DNA of 64,000 bases from CBDCXE01 sp965223725 [NCBI: Nitrospinota bacterium]. Its GTDB lineage: Bacteria; Nitrospinota_A; UBA7883. The stretch is taken from the NCBI GenBank assembly GCA_965223725.1, contig CBDCXE010000006.1, positions 372,001 to 436,000 on the forward strand, read 5' to 3'. The notes under the pieces were generated by a model. The model saw only the letters and a list, made by a program, of their open reading frames with translations. It was not told the origin of the DNA and ran no database searches. A program made the position numbers and the translations under genes. This document shows positions 33,922 through 42,383 of this stretch, in pieces (the stretch's first letter is position 1; each line of letters starts with the position of its first letter).

Positions 33922-35139
33922 ATGAAGTTAAAAGTTATTCTGGGCGTAACCGGCAGCATCGCCGCATACAAGGCAGCCGACCTGGCCCGCAAACTGATGG
34001 ATTCAGGGCTTGATCTGCATGTGGCGATGACAGCTCACGCCGAAAAATTCGTTACCGCGCTCACATTAGAAACATTAACAGGAAACAGCGTACTGCGCGC
34101 CAATTTTGAACAGGACGATCCACTGGCGCATATAAACTTCTCCCGCGGGGCCAAACTTATTGTTATCGCACCAGCTACGGCAAACTGTATCGGCAAGATG
34201 GCCCAGGGCATCTGTGACGAAACTTTCACAACAATGTTAATGGCCACCACCGCGCCCATGGTCATAGCGCCTGCCATGAACAGCAATATGTATGCGAACC
34301 CATCCGTCCGGGCTAATATTGGCCTGCTTAAGGAAAGAGGCGCAAAATTCGTCAATCCAGCATCCGGGTTGCTGGCTTGTGGTGATGTGGGCGAGGGTAA
34401 GCTGGCTGATATCGATGAAATTACCCGATCGGTTCTGGATACGCTGGACCAACGCCTCGATATGGCCGGAATGGATATTGTTGTATCTGCCGGTGGCGCC
34501 CGTGAGCCGATTGACGCCGTGCGATATATAGGCAACCGCTCATCCGGTAAGATGGGGCTGGCCATTGCGCAGGCGGCGGCATTGAGGGGCGCTGATGTCA
34601 CGTTGATTGCTGGCGCCATGGATTTTGATGCGCCAGCGGGTATGAAAACCGTACGGGTGGAAACCACAAAGGAGATGCATGACGCCGTCGATCAGTTGTT
34701 TGATGAAGCGGACGCATTGATAATGGCCGCCGCCGCCGGTGATTACAAGGCGATGAGCGTCGCGGGGAACAAAGTAAAAAAACGGGATAGCTGGAATATC
34801 AAACTGGTTAAAAACCGCGATATCCTGATGGAAATCAGCAAGCGGAAAAAGAAGCAGGTCGTTGTCGGGTTCGCGGCGGAGACAGATAACGCAGAGCGGA
34901 ACGGGCGTGAAAAATTGCTGAAGAAAAACCTGGATATGATCGTGATTAACGATGTCTCCAGAAACGATATCGGTTTTGGTTCGGACAACAATGAGCTGAC
35001 TACAATCACATATGATGGGTACGAGAACAAAACCGGTAAAGCTCCGAAAACAGAACTCGCGGATATTATCCTGGACCAGGTCGTCCGGCTTGCCTCGGGT
35101 AAAATGGAGCGGCTGGAAGCGCTAGGGGGGGATAGCTAA
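33922..35139 (+). CDS. coaBC: phosphopantothenoylcysteine synthetase/decarboxylase CoaBC
   Basis: A 405-residue bifunctional enzyme making 4'-phosphopantetheine for CoA. The CoaC flavoprotein half (1-180) has GVTGSIAAYKA, PATANCIGKMAQG and PAMNSNMY. The CoaB half (186-end) has SAGGAREPIDAVRYIGNRSSGKMG, then FAAETDN and NDVSRNDIGFGSDNNE. The ATG at 33922 gives the usual length; the GTG at 33901 would add seven residues. The next gene starts within 15 bp. Confidence 0.94.
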   Translation: MKLKVILGVTGSIAAYKAADLARKLMDSGLDLHVAMTAHAEKFVTALTLETLTGNSVLRANFEQDDPLAHINFSRGAKLIVIAPATANCIGKMAQGICDETFTTMLMATTAPMVIAPAMNSNMYANPSVRANIGLLKERGAKFVNPASGLLACGDVGEGKLADIDEITRSVLDTLDQRLDMAGMDIVVSAGGAREPIDAVRYIGNRSSGKMGLAIAQAAALRGADVTLIAGAMDFDAPAGMKTVRVETTKEMHDAVDQLFDEADALIMAAAAGDYKAMSVAGNKVKKRDSWNIKLVKNRDILMEISKRKKKQVVVGFAAETDNAERNGREKLLKKNLDMIVINDVSRNDIGFGSDNNELTTITYDGYENKTGKAPKTELADIILDQVVRLASGKMERLEALGGDS

Positions 35140-35153
35140 TTATGGAGAGGGCT

Positions 35154-35891
35154 ATGCTGACTAACCTGCACGCGCTAAGGCTGGAAATGGAAACATTGAA
35201 GCTGCATGGCCATAGTATGATCTACGAAAATGAAGATTGGTTACAACGATTAAAAGCTATCGGTAAATCAACATACGCGCCTGAACCAGCCATCCATAAT
35301 AAAGAGACAGAAAGGAAAAATGTGTCGCCAGCAAGTTTGAAAGTAGTAGCGGGGGATGTTTCCGGTTGTCATAAATGTTCCTTGAGCGAATCGCGCATCA
35401 ACACTGTGTTTGGAACGGGCGACAGCAATGCCAGGCTGATGTTTGTTGGCGAAGCGCCCGGCGCAGATGAGGATAAACAAGGAGAGCCGTTTGTGGGCAG
35501 GGCAGGGAAACTGTTGACGAAGATGATAGAGGCCATGGGCCTCACGCGGGAGAAGGTCTATATCGCAAATATTTTAAAATGCCGCCCACCCAAAAACAGA
35601 AACCCGCTGCCAGAAGAGGTGGAGCAGTGCGAGCCATACCTGAAACAACAGATTAAAATGATAGCGCCGGAGGTCATCATTGCCCTGGGCGCAGTATCCG
35701 CCCAGACTTTGCTGAGGACCAATGTTCCGATCTCCAGGTTGCGTGGCGAGTTCCACCCATATGAAGACGCGGACCTGCTGCCTACATTTCACCCGGCTTA
35801 TTTATTGCGCAACCAAAACGCCAAGGCAGAGGCCTGGAAAGATTTACAAATGGCCATGACGCGACTTGGCCTGGCAGTCGCTGAAAAGTAA
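35154..35891 (+). CDS. udg: family-4 (Fe-S) uracil-DNA glycosylase
   Basis: A 245-residue glycosylase that removes uracil from DNA. The four cluster cysteines are in [15 protein letters not shown] and VEQCEPYL. The catalytic motif is [20 protein letters not shown] and the later one FHPAYLLRN. An N-terminal extension of about 75 residues precedes the domain, as is common. I prefer ATG 35154, which has GGAGAGG 4-10 bp upstream, over ATG 35142, which lies inside that site. The stop overlaps the PBP1A start by one base. Confidence 0.92.
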   Translation: MLTNLHALRLEMETLKLHGHSMIYENEDWLQRLKAIGKSTYAPEPAIHNKETERKNVSPASLKVVAGDVSGCHKCSLSESRINTVFGTGDSNARLMFVGEAPGADEDKQGEPFVGRAGKLLTKMIEAMGLTREKVYIANILKCRPPKNRNPLPEEVEQCEPYLKQQIKMIAPEVIIALGAVSAQTLLRTNVPISRLRGEFHPYEDADLLPTFHPAYLLRNQNAKAEAWKDLQMAMTRLGLAVAEK

Positions 35892-38293
35892 TGGCAAAAA
35901 AGAAAGCGGTAAAACAACCGGCCATGTCCAGTAAAATTTTAAAGGGCGCGGCCCTGATCATGTCATCGCTGTTTCTTATTATCTTATGCGCCGGGTTTGG
36001 CGCCGGCTACTATTTTTTCAATAAATACGCCAAGGATCTGCCTGATGTCGCCTCTTTGAAAGATTATAAACCAAGCCTGGTGACCAAAATATATGACACC
36101 CATGGAGAGTTGGCAGCGGAATATTTTGTAGAGAAACGGGTCCTGGTCAAGCTCGATGAAATACCGATCATTTTGCGACAGGCTACCCTGGCAGTGGAAG
36201 ATACCGCCTTTTACGAGCATCATGGCCTTAACATCGAAGGGATCGCCCGGGCGTTTATAGCCAACATGGAGGCTGGCAAGGTTGTGCAGGGCGGCAGCTC
36301 TATCACCCAGCAGCTGGCCAAAACATTAATGCTGACTCCGGAACGGACCATGGACAGAAAAATCAGGGAAGCCATCCTGTCCATAAAAATTGATAAAGAA
36401 TATTCGAAGGATGAGATTCTTGAAATCTACCTGAACCAGATCTATTACGGTCATGGCGCGTATGGTGTGCAAGCCGCCGCCCATACTTATTTCGGCAAGG
36501 ATATGAATGAGCTTACCATATCTGAGGTCGCATTGATGGTTGGGTTACCAAAAGCTCCGTCGAACTATTCTCCCTACCGTGACCTGGAACGCGCCCTGCA
36601 AAGAAGGAACCACGCATTCGAGCGGATGGTGGCCGAAGGCGTAATCACGCAGGATCAGATGGTTGAAGCCGCCGCTGAGCCTGTGGAACTGGCTGGATTG
36701 AAAAAACCGGTAAACAACGCCCCATGGTTTACAGAACATGTGCGCCGGTATCTCGAAAAAAATTATGGCGCCGAACAACTATACCGCGCAGGTCTGACAG
36801 TCCATACAACCCTGGATCTCACGTTGCAGGGGCAGGCGGACGAAGCGGTGCGGTTCGGTCTGGAAAAAACCGACAAGCGGCTTGGTTATAGGGGACCGGT
36901 GGGTTCACTGGACATCGCTGATGGCGTCCAGCCGGAATGGGCCGAGCTTAACCCTGGAAGGGCGGAGGTTGAGACCGGAGAAGATTATTATCTGCCAGGA
37001 CTTAAGCTGAAAGGTTATGTGCTGAAAGTTGACAAGAATCTAGCAGCAGTCGGGTTCGAGGATGATATCGGTTATATCGCTCTGGATAAGCTCGACTGGG
37101 CGCATCGAGCCAACCCGAAAATTAACGCAAAAGCGGTCGAGAAGGTAACGGATGCAAGGACTGTATTAAAACCGGGTGATATTGTGGAAGTAAAAATCCT
37201 GGAAGGCGACCGCAACAAAAAGGGAGCGTTGCCCCTGGCGCTGGAGCAGACACCTGTGGTCCAGGGCGCCCTGCTGGCCATGGATCCGAAGACCGGGCAT
37301 GTGAAAGCCATGGTAGGGGGGTACGATCCGGAAGTGTCGAAGTTTAACCGGGCCGTACAGGCGATGCGGCAACCGGGGTCATCTTTTAAACCGTTCATCT
37401 ATTCCGCCGCGCTGGACAAAGGTTACAACCCTGCTTCTATCATTATTGATTCACCGATTACATTTAACAAGGCGATCACCCAGTTTCAGGGATGGAAGCC
37501 GGTTAATTTTGAAAAGCGGTTTTATGGCCCTACAACTTTGCGAACGGCTGTTACCCATTCCCGCAACATTGTCACCATAAAACTGCTTCATAAAATAGGC
37601 GTCCATTACGCCGCAGACTATATTCAGCGATTTGGAATAACTAGCCCATTGGATATAAACCTGGGCCTTGCCCTTGGCGCATCACCTGTGTCATTGTTCG
37701 AAATGGTATACGCCTATGGCGCGTTGGCAAACGGCGGCATGGCGCCAGAACCTGTTTTTATCACATCCATAGAGAACAGCGATGGGGAAATTCTGGAGCA
37801 AAATGAGCCTTCTTCCACTGCGGCCTTATCTCCTTCCACTGCATTCCTGATGGCAAATATCATGAAAAATGTTGTGAAAGAAGGGACCGCCAGAGCTGTC
37901 GGAAATAAATTCAAACGACCAATCGCCGGTAAAACCGGCACTACTAATAACTATATCGACGCCTGGTTCATCGGTTTCACTCCAAGCATCGTTTGCGGTG
38001 TGTGGGTGGGCAATGATGACAACACACCCATGGGCATACTGGAAACCGGGTCGCGGGTGGCTATTCCTGTTTGGGCCAGGTTCATGGAAAAAGCTTTCAG
38101 GAGTGTGCCGGCCAGTGATTTTGTGGCTCCATCCAACATAGTTTTTGCGAGAATAAACAAACATACTGGCAAGCTGACCAGCGAAACTGATGAAAACTCT
38201 ATTTTCGAGGCTTTTGTTGATGGCGACCAGCCCACGGAGCATATGTCGGAAGAGTCAGATGGCTCTGCCCCCGGCCTGAATACAGGATATTAG
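35891..38293 (+). CDS. mrcA: class A penicillin-binding protein PBP1A
   Basis: An 800-residue bifunctional peptidoglycan synthase with one N-terminal helix (about 20-42). The transglycosylase domain (GT51) has EDTAFYEHHGLN near residue 100 and QGGSSITQQLAKTLM. An OB-like insertion lies at about 330-450, and the transpeptidase domain carries PGSSFKPF (active serine), HSRN and GKTGTTNNY. It starts one base into the glycosylase stop. The Trm112-like gene follows after 13 bp. Confidence 0.95.
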   Translation: MAKKKAVKQPAMSSKILKGAALIMSSLFLIILCAGFGAGYYFFNKYAKDLPDVASLKDYKPSLVTKIYDTHGELAAEYFVEKRVLVKLDEIPIILRQATLAVEDTAFYEHHGLNIEGIARAFIANMEAGKVVQGGSSITQQLAKTLMLTPERTMDRKIREAILSIKIDKEYSKDEILEIYLNQIYYGHGAYGVQAAAHTYFGKDMNELTISEVALMVGLPKAPSNYSPYRDLERALQRRNHAFERMVAEGVITQDQMVEAAAEPVELAGLKKPVNNAPWFTEHVRRYLEKNYGAEQLYRAGLTVHTTLDLTLQGQADEAVRFGLEKTDKRLGYRGPVGSLDIADGVQPEWAELNPGRAEVETGEDYYLPGLKLKGYVLKVDKNLAAVGFEDDIGYIALDKLDWAHRANPKINAKAVEKVTDARTVLKPGDIVEVKILEGDRNKKGALPLALEQTPVVQGALLAMDPKTGHVKAMVGGYDPEVSKFNRAVQAMRQPGSSFKPFIYSAALDKGYNPASIIIDSPITFNKAITQFQGWKPVNFEKRFYGPTTLRTAVTHSRNIVTIKLLHKIGVHYAADYIQRFGITSPLDINLGLALGASPVSLFEMVYAYGALANGGMAPEPVFITSIENSDGEILEQNEPSSTAALSPSTAFLMANIMKNVVKEGTARAVGNKFKRPIAGKTGTTNNYIDAWFIGFTPSIVCGVWVGNDDNTPMGILETGSRVAIPVWARFMEKAFRSVPASDFVAPSNIVFARINKHTGKLTSETDENSIFEAFVDGDQPTEHMSEESDGSAPGLNTGY

Positions 38294-38306
38294 GTATAAT
38301 ACTGCT

Positions 38307-38492
38307 ATGGTTATCGATCAAAAGCTTTTAGAGATACTTGCATGCCCAAAATGTAAAGGGCCACTAACCCTTACCAAAAACGAAGGTGGGTTGATTTGCC
38401 AAAAGTGTAACCTGTTGTATGAAATAAAAGATGGTATACCGGTCATGTTGATTGATGACGCGCGTCCACCAAACTCAGACGACAAGGTATGA
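38307..38492 (+). CDS. Trm112-family zinc-ribbon protein
   Basis: A 61-residue protein with two cysteine pairs, CPKCKG and CQKCNLLY, and the C-terminal IKDGIPVML loop: the YcaR/Trm112 type. In E. coli the gene sits in the lipid A/Kdo region. Here it is between PBP1A and an LPS-type glycosyltransferase, whose start overlaps its stop by 4 bp. Confidence 0.92.
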   Translation: MVIDQKLLEILACPKCKGPLTLTKNEGGLICQKCNLLYEIKDGIPVMLIDDARPPNSDDKV

Positions 38493-39250
38493 GCGAAGGG
38501 GCGCCTGAAATAAAACTATCCGCCGCCGTAATAGCCAAAAACGAAGAAGATAAAATCGGCGACTGCCTCGACAGCTTGTCATTTTGTGACGAGATCGTTG
38601 TTGTCGATTCCGGCTCTACCGACGCTACTGCAAAAATCGCTGAATCGAAAGGCGCGCGGGTAACCTTCCACGAATGGGAAGGGCATGTGGGGCAGAAGAA
38701 CTTTGCGCTCGACCAGACCAATGGCGCGTGGGTGCTGAGCCTGGACGCGGACGAGCGGGTCTCTGACGAGCTGAGGGTGGAGATCATGACGCAAATGAAA
38801 CGCCCAACGGCTGATGGTTATGCGATACCTAGGCTGGTGTATTATATAAACCGGTGGATCAAAAGATGTGGTTGGTATCCGGCGCGGAAAATACGCCTGT
38901 TCAAAAAAGGGAAGGGGCACTGGGTAGGAGAGAACCCGCATGACAGGATCGAGCTGGATGGGCGCGTGGAAAATTTGTCCGGTGATTTGATCCATCTTTC
39001 ATTCGATAGTATTTCTGAACATCTGCAAACCATCGATTCGTTCACAGAAATTGCGGCGAAAGAGGTCGTGGCGGATGGTAAAACCGCAGGGTATTTTTCC
39101 ATTTTGTTAAGGCCGCCGGTTACCTTCATTAAGATGTATTTTCTAAAGCTTGGCTTCCTTGATGGTATTCCTGGTTTGATCGCTTCTTCACTATCCGCAT
39201 ATCATGTGTTTTGCAAATATATAAAAATCGTAAAAATGAGCAAACGATAA
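38489..39250 (+). CDS. family-2 glycosyltransferase, LPS-core type (WaaE/KdtX-like)
   Basis: A 253-residue GT2 enzyme with LSAAVIAKNEEDKI at the N-terminus, VVVDSGSTDAT near 40 and the metal motif SLDADERVS near 90. It then has the WYPARKIRLFKKGKG and WVGENPHD segment typical of beta-1,4-glucosyltransferases of the LPS inner core. A hydrophobic patch near the C-terminus suggests peripheral membrane attachment. Last gene of the rightward run from coaBC. Confidence 0.85.
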   Translation: MSEGAPEIKLSAAVIAKNEEDKIGDCLDSLSFCDEIVVVDSGSTDATAKIAESKGARVTFHEWEGHVGQKNFALDQTNGAWVLSLDADERVSDELRVEIMTQMKRPTADGYAIPRLVYYINRWIKRCGWYPARKIRLFKKGKGHWVGENPHDRIELDGRVENLSGDLIHLSFDSISEHLQTIDSFTEIAAKEVVADGKTAGYFSILLRPPVTFIKMYFLKLGFLDGIPGLIASSLSAYHVFCKYIKIVKMSKR

Positions 39251-39330
39251 TACAGCATGCGCCTAGACAATATTAAATAGTAATATAAACCTGGGCTTGA
39301 TCTACAGCAAGTATTAATATTTCTCTCTTT

Positions 39331-39346
39331 TTGACTTAAATGTCAA
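39331..39346. promoter_or_regulatory. inverted repeat, possible enhancer site
   Basis: TTGAC-TTAAAT-GTCAA, a perfect 5-bp palindrome about 115 bp upstream of the -24 element of the predicted sigma-54 promoter, at a normal distance for an NtrC-family activator site. Confidence 0.4.
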
Positions 39347-39439
39347 TTTTTGTCCTATAACACACCATTTTTGTCAGGAATAGGTCTGTAACAAGACATG
39401 ATTATGTAAATATGGTGGCCAGAATTGTGTAATTACAAG

Positions 39440-39462
39440 CAAAACAGTATATTGCTGTTTTG
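39440..39462. promoter_or_regulatory. 8-bp inverted repeat overlapping the -24 element
   Basis: CAAAACAG (39440-39447) and CTGTTTTG (39455-39462) are perfect inverted repeats with a 7-bp AT-rich centre. The right arm ends on the first G of the -24 GG, so a bound repressor would block sigma-54 polymerase. Confidence 0.45.
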
Positions 39463-39477
39463 GCATTCAGTTTGCAT
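39461..39477 (+). promoter_or_regulatory. sigma-54 promoter (-24/-12)
   Basis: TGGCAT-N5-TTGCAT with GG at 39462-39463 and GC at 39474-39475, exactly 10 bp apart as sigma-54 requires. It differs from TGGCAC-N5-TTGCA at one position. A start near 39486 is predicted. Confidence 0.75.
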
Positions 39478-39485
39478 CTATTTAT

Positions 39486-39616
39486 AAGTAGCAGGCAAGG
39501 AGACAATATAAAAAGTTTTGGCAAAGTCTTGAGTTTCCCTCCTTCCCCCAAACCAAAACTCAAGACCTTGTCAGTCGCCCGTGGGAGTATTCCCCTCACT
39601 TCCACGGGCTTTTTTT
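39486..39616 (+). ncRNA. predicted sigma-54-dependent sRNA with two C-rich loops
   Basis: About 130 nt without a protein frame. Hairpin 1: GTCTTGAGTTT (39526-39536) with AAACTCAAGAC (39556-39566), a perfect 11-bp stem; its 19-nt loop contains CCCTCCTTCCCCC, including CCTCCTT, the 16S anti-Shine-Dalgarno sequence. Hairpin 2: GCCCGTGGGAG (39577-39587) with CTTCCACGGGC (39599-39609), 11 bp with one G-U pair, loop TATTCCCCTCA, followed by seven Ts. C-rich exposed loops of this type pair with ribosome-binding sites in known sRNAs. The RNA itself is a prediction. Confidence 0.7.
39577..39616 (+). terminator. intrinsic terminator of the sRNA
   Basis: An 11-bp GC-rich stem (39577-39587 with 39599-39609) followed directly by TTTTTTT at 39610-39616. 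No protein gene ends nearby on this strand; the last one stops at 39250. Confidence 0.85.
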
Positions 39617-39629
39617 ATTTTATTATTGG

Positions 39630-39878
39630 TCAGCTTTTCAATAAAGATGAAGTATCACGCGCCATTGTCAGCAAGGAATAGACGGCAAGAGACAAAAATA
39701 TTACCAAAAATACCAAGCCGTATGAGCTTGTAAAAACCTCCACCAAAGGATTGTTTATCAAAAGTCCGGCGCATCCGGCCACACCAATAAACGCGCCAAT
39801 GATCCGAAATAAAAAAGCGTCAACAACAACCCACCAGGTCATTTTTGTTTCGGCGGAGTTTACGTTCTCTTCCGGCAT
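39630..39878 (-). CDS. 82-aa inner-membrane protein, unknown
   Basis: Two hydrophobic helices (about residues 15-42 and 50-72) with a short cytoplasmic or periplasmic N-terminus. No family recognised. It follows rseP by 35 bp on the same strand and may be the last gene of the envelope cluster. The end faces the sRNA terminator. Confidence 0.6.
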   Translation of the reverse strand: MPEENVNSAETKMTWWVVVDAFLFRIIGAFIGVAGCAGLLINNPLVEVFTSSYGLVFLVIFLSLAVYSLLTMARDTSSLLKS

Positions 39879-39913
39879 TAGTTCATCACTGTTAGCTGGC
39901 TATGACAACCAGG

Positions 39914-41032
39914 TCATCCATTGGTGAACAGCCGGACGATATCATTGTAGAAAGCCAGAACCATCAAGGATAATAACATGAATATTCCGACCTGTTGGGC
40001 AATCTCCATATACTTTACCTTGATCGGCGACCCGGTCAACGCCTCGACGCTGAAGAAGAAAATATGACCGCCGTCGAGCACCGGAATAGGCAACAGATTA
40101 AGTATGCCAAGGTTGACTGATATTATGGCAATGAACAGAAGCAGGTTGACAAAGCCGGATTGCGCCGCCTGACCAGCCATTTGCATTATCCCTATGGGAC
40201 CAGCGATCTGGTCGGCCGCTATATCACGTGTGATCAGTTTGCTGATCCCCCAGATGGTCAGCGTAGTGATATCCCACGTCCATTGAAATCCTTTGAACAC
40301 TGCTCCGATCAGGGAGTAATTTTTGATAGTAAACCCCGGCGTTATACCTATCCTGCCAATGGTGATGTCCTTACCATCGAGACCCTTTGCGGTATGGCTC
40401 TCTGGCACAATAGACACTATCACCTTCTCGCCACCTTCTCTTAGAACTTCTATCTCAAGCCGTTGTTCAGGCGCTTTTTGAATCGTATCCTGAACTTGCG
40501 CCCATTTTTCCATCACAACGCCGTTGATAACGTCTATCCTGTCACCGGCGAGCAGGCCTGCTTCCTGGGCAGGTGTATTATCAAAGACTTTTTCTATAAC
40601 CCGAGACCCTTCTGGCAACCCAAGAAACGCCGCGAACCCGGCTATCAGTATCGCCAAACCTATGTTAAAAATAGGGCCTGCAGCCACAATCGCCAAACGT
40701 TTCCATACATTCTGATTCAGGAATGAGTCCTCTGGTTGTTCCACATCCTCATCCGGATCATCGCCGTAAAACTTTACATAGCCACCCAGGGGAATAGCGG
40801 AGAGCATATATTCTGTGTTACCCGCCTTTTTACCAAATATTTTTGGGCCGAAACCGACAGAAAATTTTTCCACCCGGACACCAAGCAGACGCGCAACAAT
40901 AAAATGACCATACTCATGCACAACTATAAGCAGACCAAGCACAATAATGGCTGAAATGCCAAATTCGGCCCATCCTAACGCCCTCTCAGGCGTGACATTA
41001 TCCAAAAACGAAAGTACGCTCAACGTATTCAT
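39914..41032 (-). CDS. rseP: RIP zinc metalloprotease RseP
   Basis: A 372-residue intramembrane site-2 protease. HEYGH is in the first transmembrane helix (near residue 40), a PDZ domain spans about 125-200 (LLAGDRIDVINGV), and NLLPIPVLDGG holds the third zinc ligand. It cleaves anti-sigma factors and signal peptides in the membrane. Here it is the downstream member of the lpxC-purN-lolA run rather than next to dxr. Confidence 0.93.
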   Translation of the reverse strand: MNTLSVLSFLDNVTPERALGWAEFGISAIIVLGLLIVVHEYGHFIVARLLGVRVEKFSVGFGPKIFGKKAGNTEYMLSAIPLGGYVKFYGDDPDEDVEQPEDSFLNQNVWKRLAIVAAGPIFNIGLAILIAGFAAFLGLPEGSRVIEKVFDNTPAQEAGLLAGDRIDVINGVVMEKWAQVQDTIQKAPEQRLEIEVLREGGEKVIVSIVPESHTAKGLDGKDITIGRIGITPGFTIKNYSLIGAVFKGFQWTWDITTLTIWGISKLITRDIAADQIAGPIGIMQMAGQAAQSGFVNLLLFIAIISVNLGILNLLPIPVLDGGHIFFFSVEALTGSPIKVKYMEIAQQVGIFMLLSLMVLAFYNDIVRLFTNG

Positions 41033-41066
41033 TTACTTAATACCCTTGTTCTCAATTTTATTTTCG

Positions 41067-41738
41067 CTAAGGGCGCGGCATCGGCTTCAATAATGCGCCC
41101 TCGGGTGGAACAAACTGAAATAGCCCGGCATCCATCTTTTCTGGCCGATCTATGTCAGTAAAATAGATACTGTTCTTGTTGCCCAGATGATCGACTATTA
41201 CAAGTTTCACTATATCCAGGCTTTTCCTGTCCACTTTCATCAGCATTACCTTGACGCCCGGCTGTGGCGTCTTGGGAACAAGCCGAAAACCACTAATACT
41301 ATCTTCTAGTTTATCCTCTTTTTGCGCTGGAACCAAATCGATATTGAACAGGTTCTCCAGCGGCTCTTCACCTGCAAGAAAAAGCGCGGGGGATTTATTA
41401 TTCAAATACCCCTCCAGCTTATCGTAATAGGCGGTATTATCATCCGGGTCGTAATGCCACAGTTTTCCTCCATCTATTACCATCAACAGCCCCGCCGGCT
41501 GTTCATATTCCCACCGCATTTTCGCCGGTTTTTCCAAATACAACTTGCCGATTGATATCGTTTTACGCCCAAACCCTTTGTTAAAGGTTTCCTGCGTGAA
41601 GTTGGCGGTCATCATTTTCGTCTTATCAAATGACGCCTGAATATCCGCGATCATGGCTTCCTGTTCGGCCCACACAAGCGCGCCAATTGCAGGAAATGTC
41701 AAAATCACAAACAGGAAAAACAGTTTTTGCTTTGTCAT
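41067..41738 (-). CDS. lolA: LolA-like lipoprotein carrier
   Basis: A 223-residue periplasmic protein with a signal peptide (cleavage after ALVWA). The mature part has the LolA beta-fold pattern: FDKTKMMTANFTQETFNK, GKLYLEKPAKMRWEYEQPAG, DGGKLWHYDPDDN. It ferries lipoproteins from LolCDE to the outer membrane. Gap of 12 bp to purN. Confidence 0.85.
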   Translation of the reverse strand: MTKQKLFFLFVILTFPAIGALVWAEQEAMIADIQASFDKTKMMTANFTQETFNKGFGRKTISIGKLYLEKPAKMRWEYEQPAGLLMVIDGGKLWHYDPDDNTAYYDKLEGYLNNKSPALFLAGEEPLENLFNIDLVPAQKEDKLEDSISGFRLVPKTPQPGVKVMLMKVDRKSLDIVKLVIVDHLGNKNSIYFTDIDRPEKMDAGLFQFVPPEGALLKPMPRP

Positions 41739-41750
41739 ACTAAAATCATT

Positions 41751-42383
41751 TTAATGGGTTGGCGATGTTACGCGGTTTTTCACATCACCGCATATTACAG
41801 ATTGCAGCGCCCTGGGATAGAGCAAGTGTTCCTGCTCCAGTATTCTATCGCTCAGGCTATCCACAGTATCATCCGGCATTACCGGCACTGCGGTCTGCGC
41901 TATTATCGGGCCGGTGTCGACCCCTTCATCCACAAAATGAACGGTACAGCCAGAGACCTTAACCCCATGCTCCAACGCCTGCCTTTGCGCGTCCAGCCCC
42001 GGAAAGGAGGGAAGCAAAGATGGATGAATATTAACTACCATTCCACGGAACCGGTCCAAAAATACTCCTGATAATATACGCATGAAGCCTGCCAGACATA
42101 CGATCTCGGCACCAGCTTGCTGCGCGCAATCGGCCAATGCTTCGTCAAACAAGGCGCGCGATTCATAATCTTTACGCTCGATTATTTTTGTTGGTATCGA
42201 GTGGCTTCTGGCTCGCTCTATCGCCAATGCATCCGGTCTGTCCGTTACTACGATTGCTATCTCGGCATCGATTATACCGTCTTTGCAACCTTTCATCAGC
42301 GCCTGCATGTTCGACCCGCGGCCTGATACCAGCACAGCAAGTCTTGCTTTCTTATTCTTTTCTATGTTACCAGCGCCCGACAT
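41751..42383 (-). CDS. purN: phosphoribosylglycinamide formyltransferase
   Basis: A 210-residue GAR transformylase of purine synthesis. Motifs: VSGRGSNMQAL near 22, NIHPSLLPSFPGLDAQRQAL near 117, and GCTVHFVDEGVDTGPII near 142 with the catalytic aspartate. The first base of its start codon is the last base of the lpxC-fusion stop, so the two are translationally coupled, linking purine synthesis to the envelope run. Confidence 0.95.
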   Translation of the reverse strand: MSGAGNIEKNKKARLAVLVSGRGSNMQALMKGCKDGIIDAEIAIVVTDRPDALAIERARSHSIPTKIIERKDYESRALFDEALADCAQQAGAEIVCLAGFMRILSGVFLDRFRGMVVNIHPSLLPSFPGLDAQRQALEHGVKVSGCTVHFVDEGVDTGPIIAQTAVPVMPDDTVDSLSDRILEQEHLLYPRALQSVICGDVKNRVTSPTH

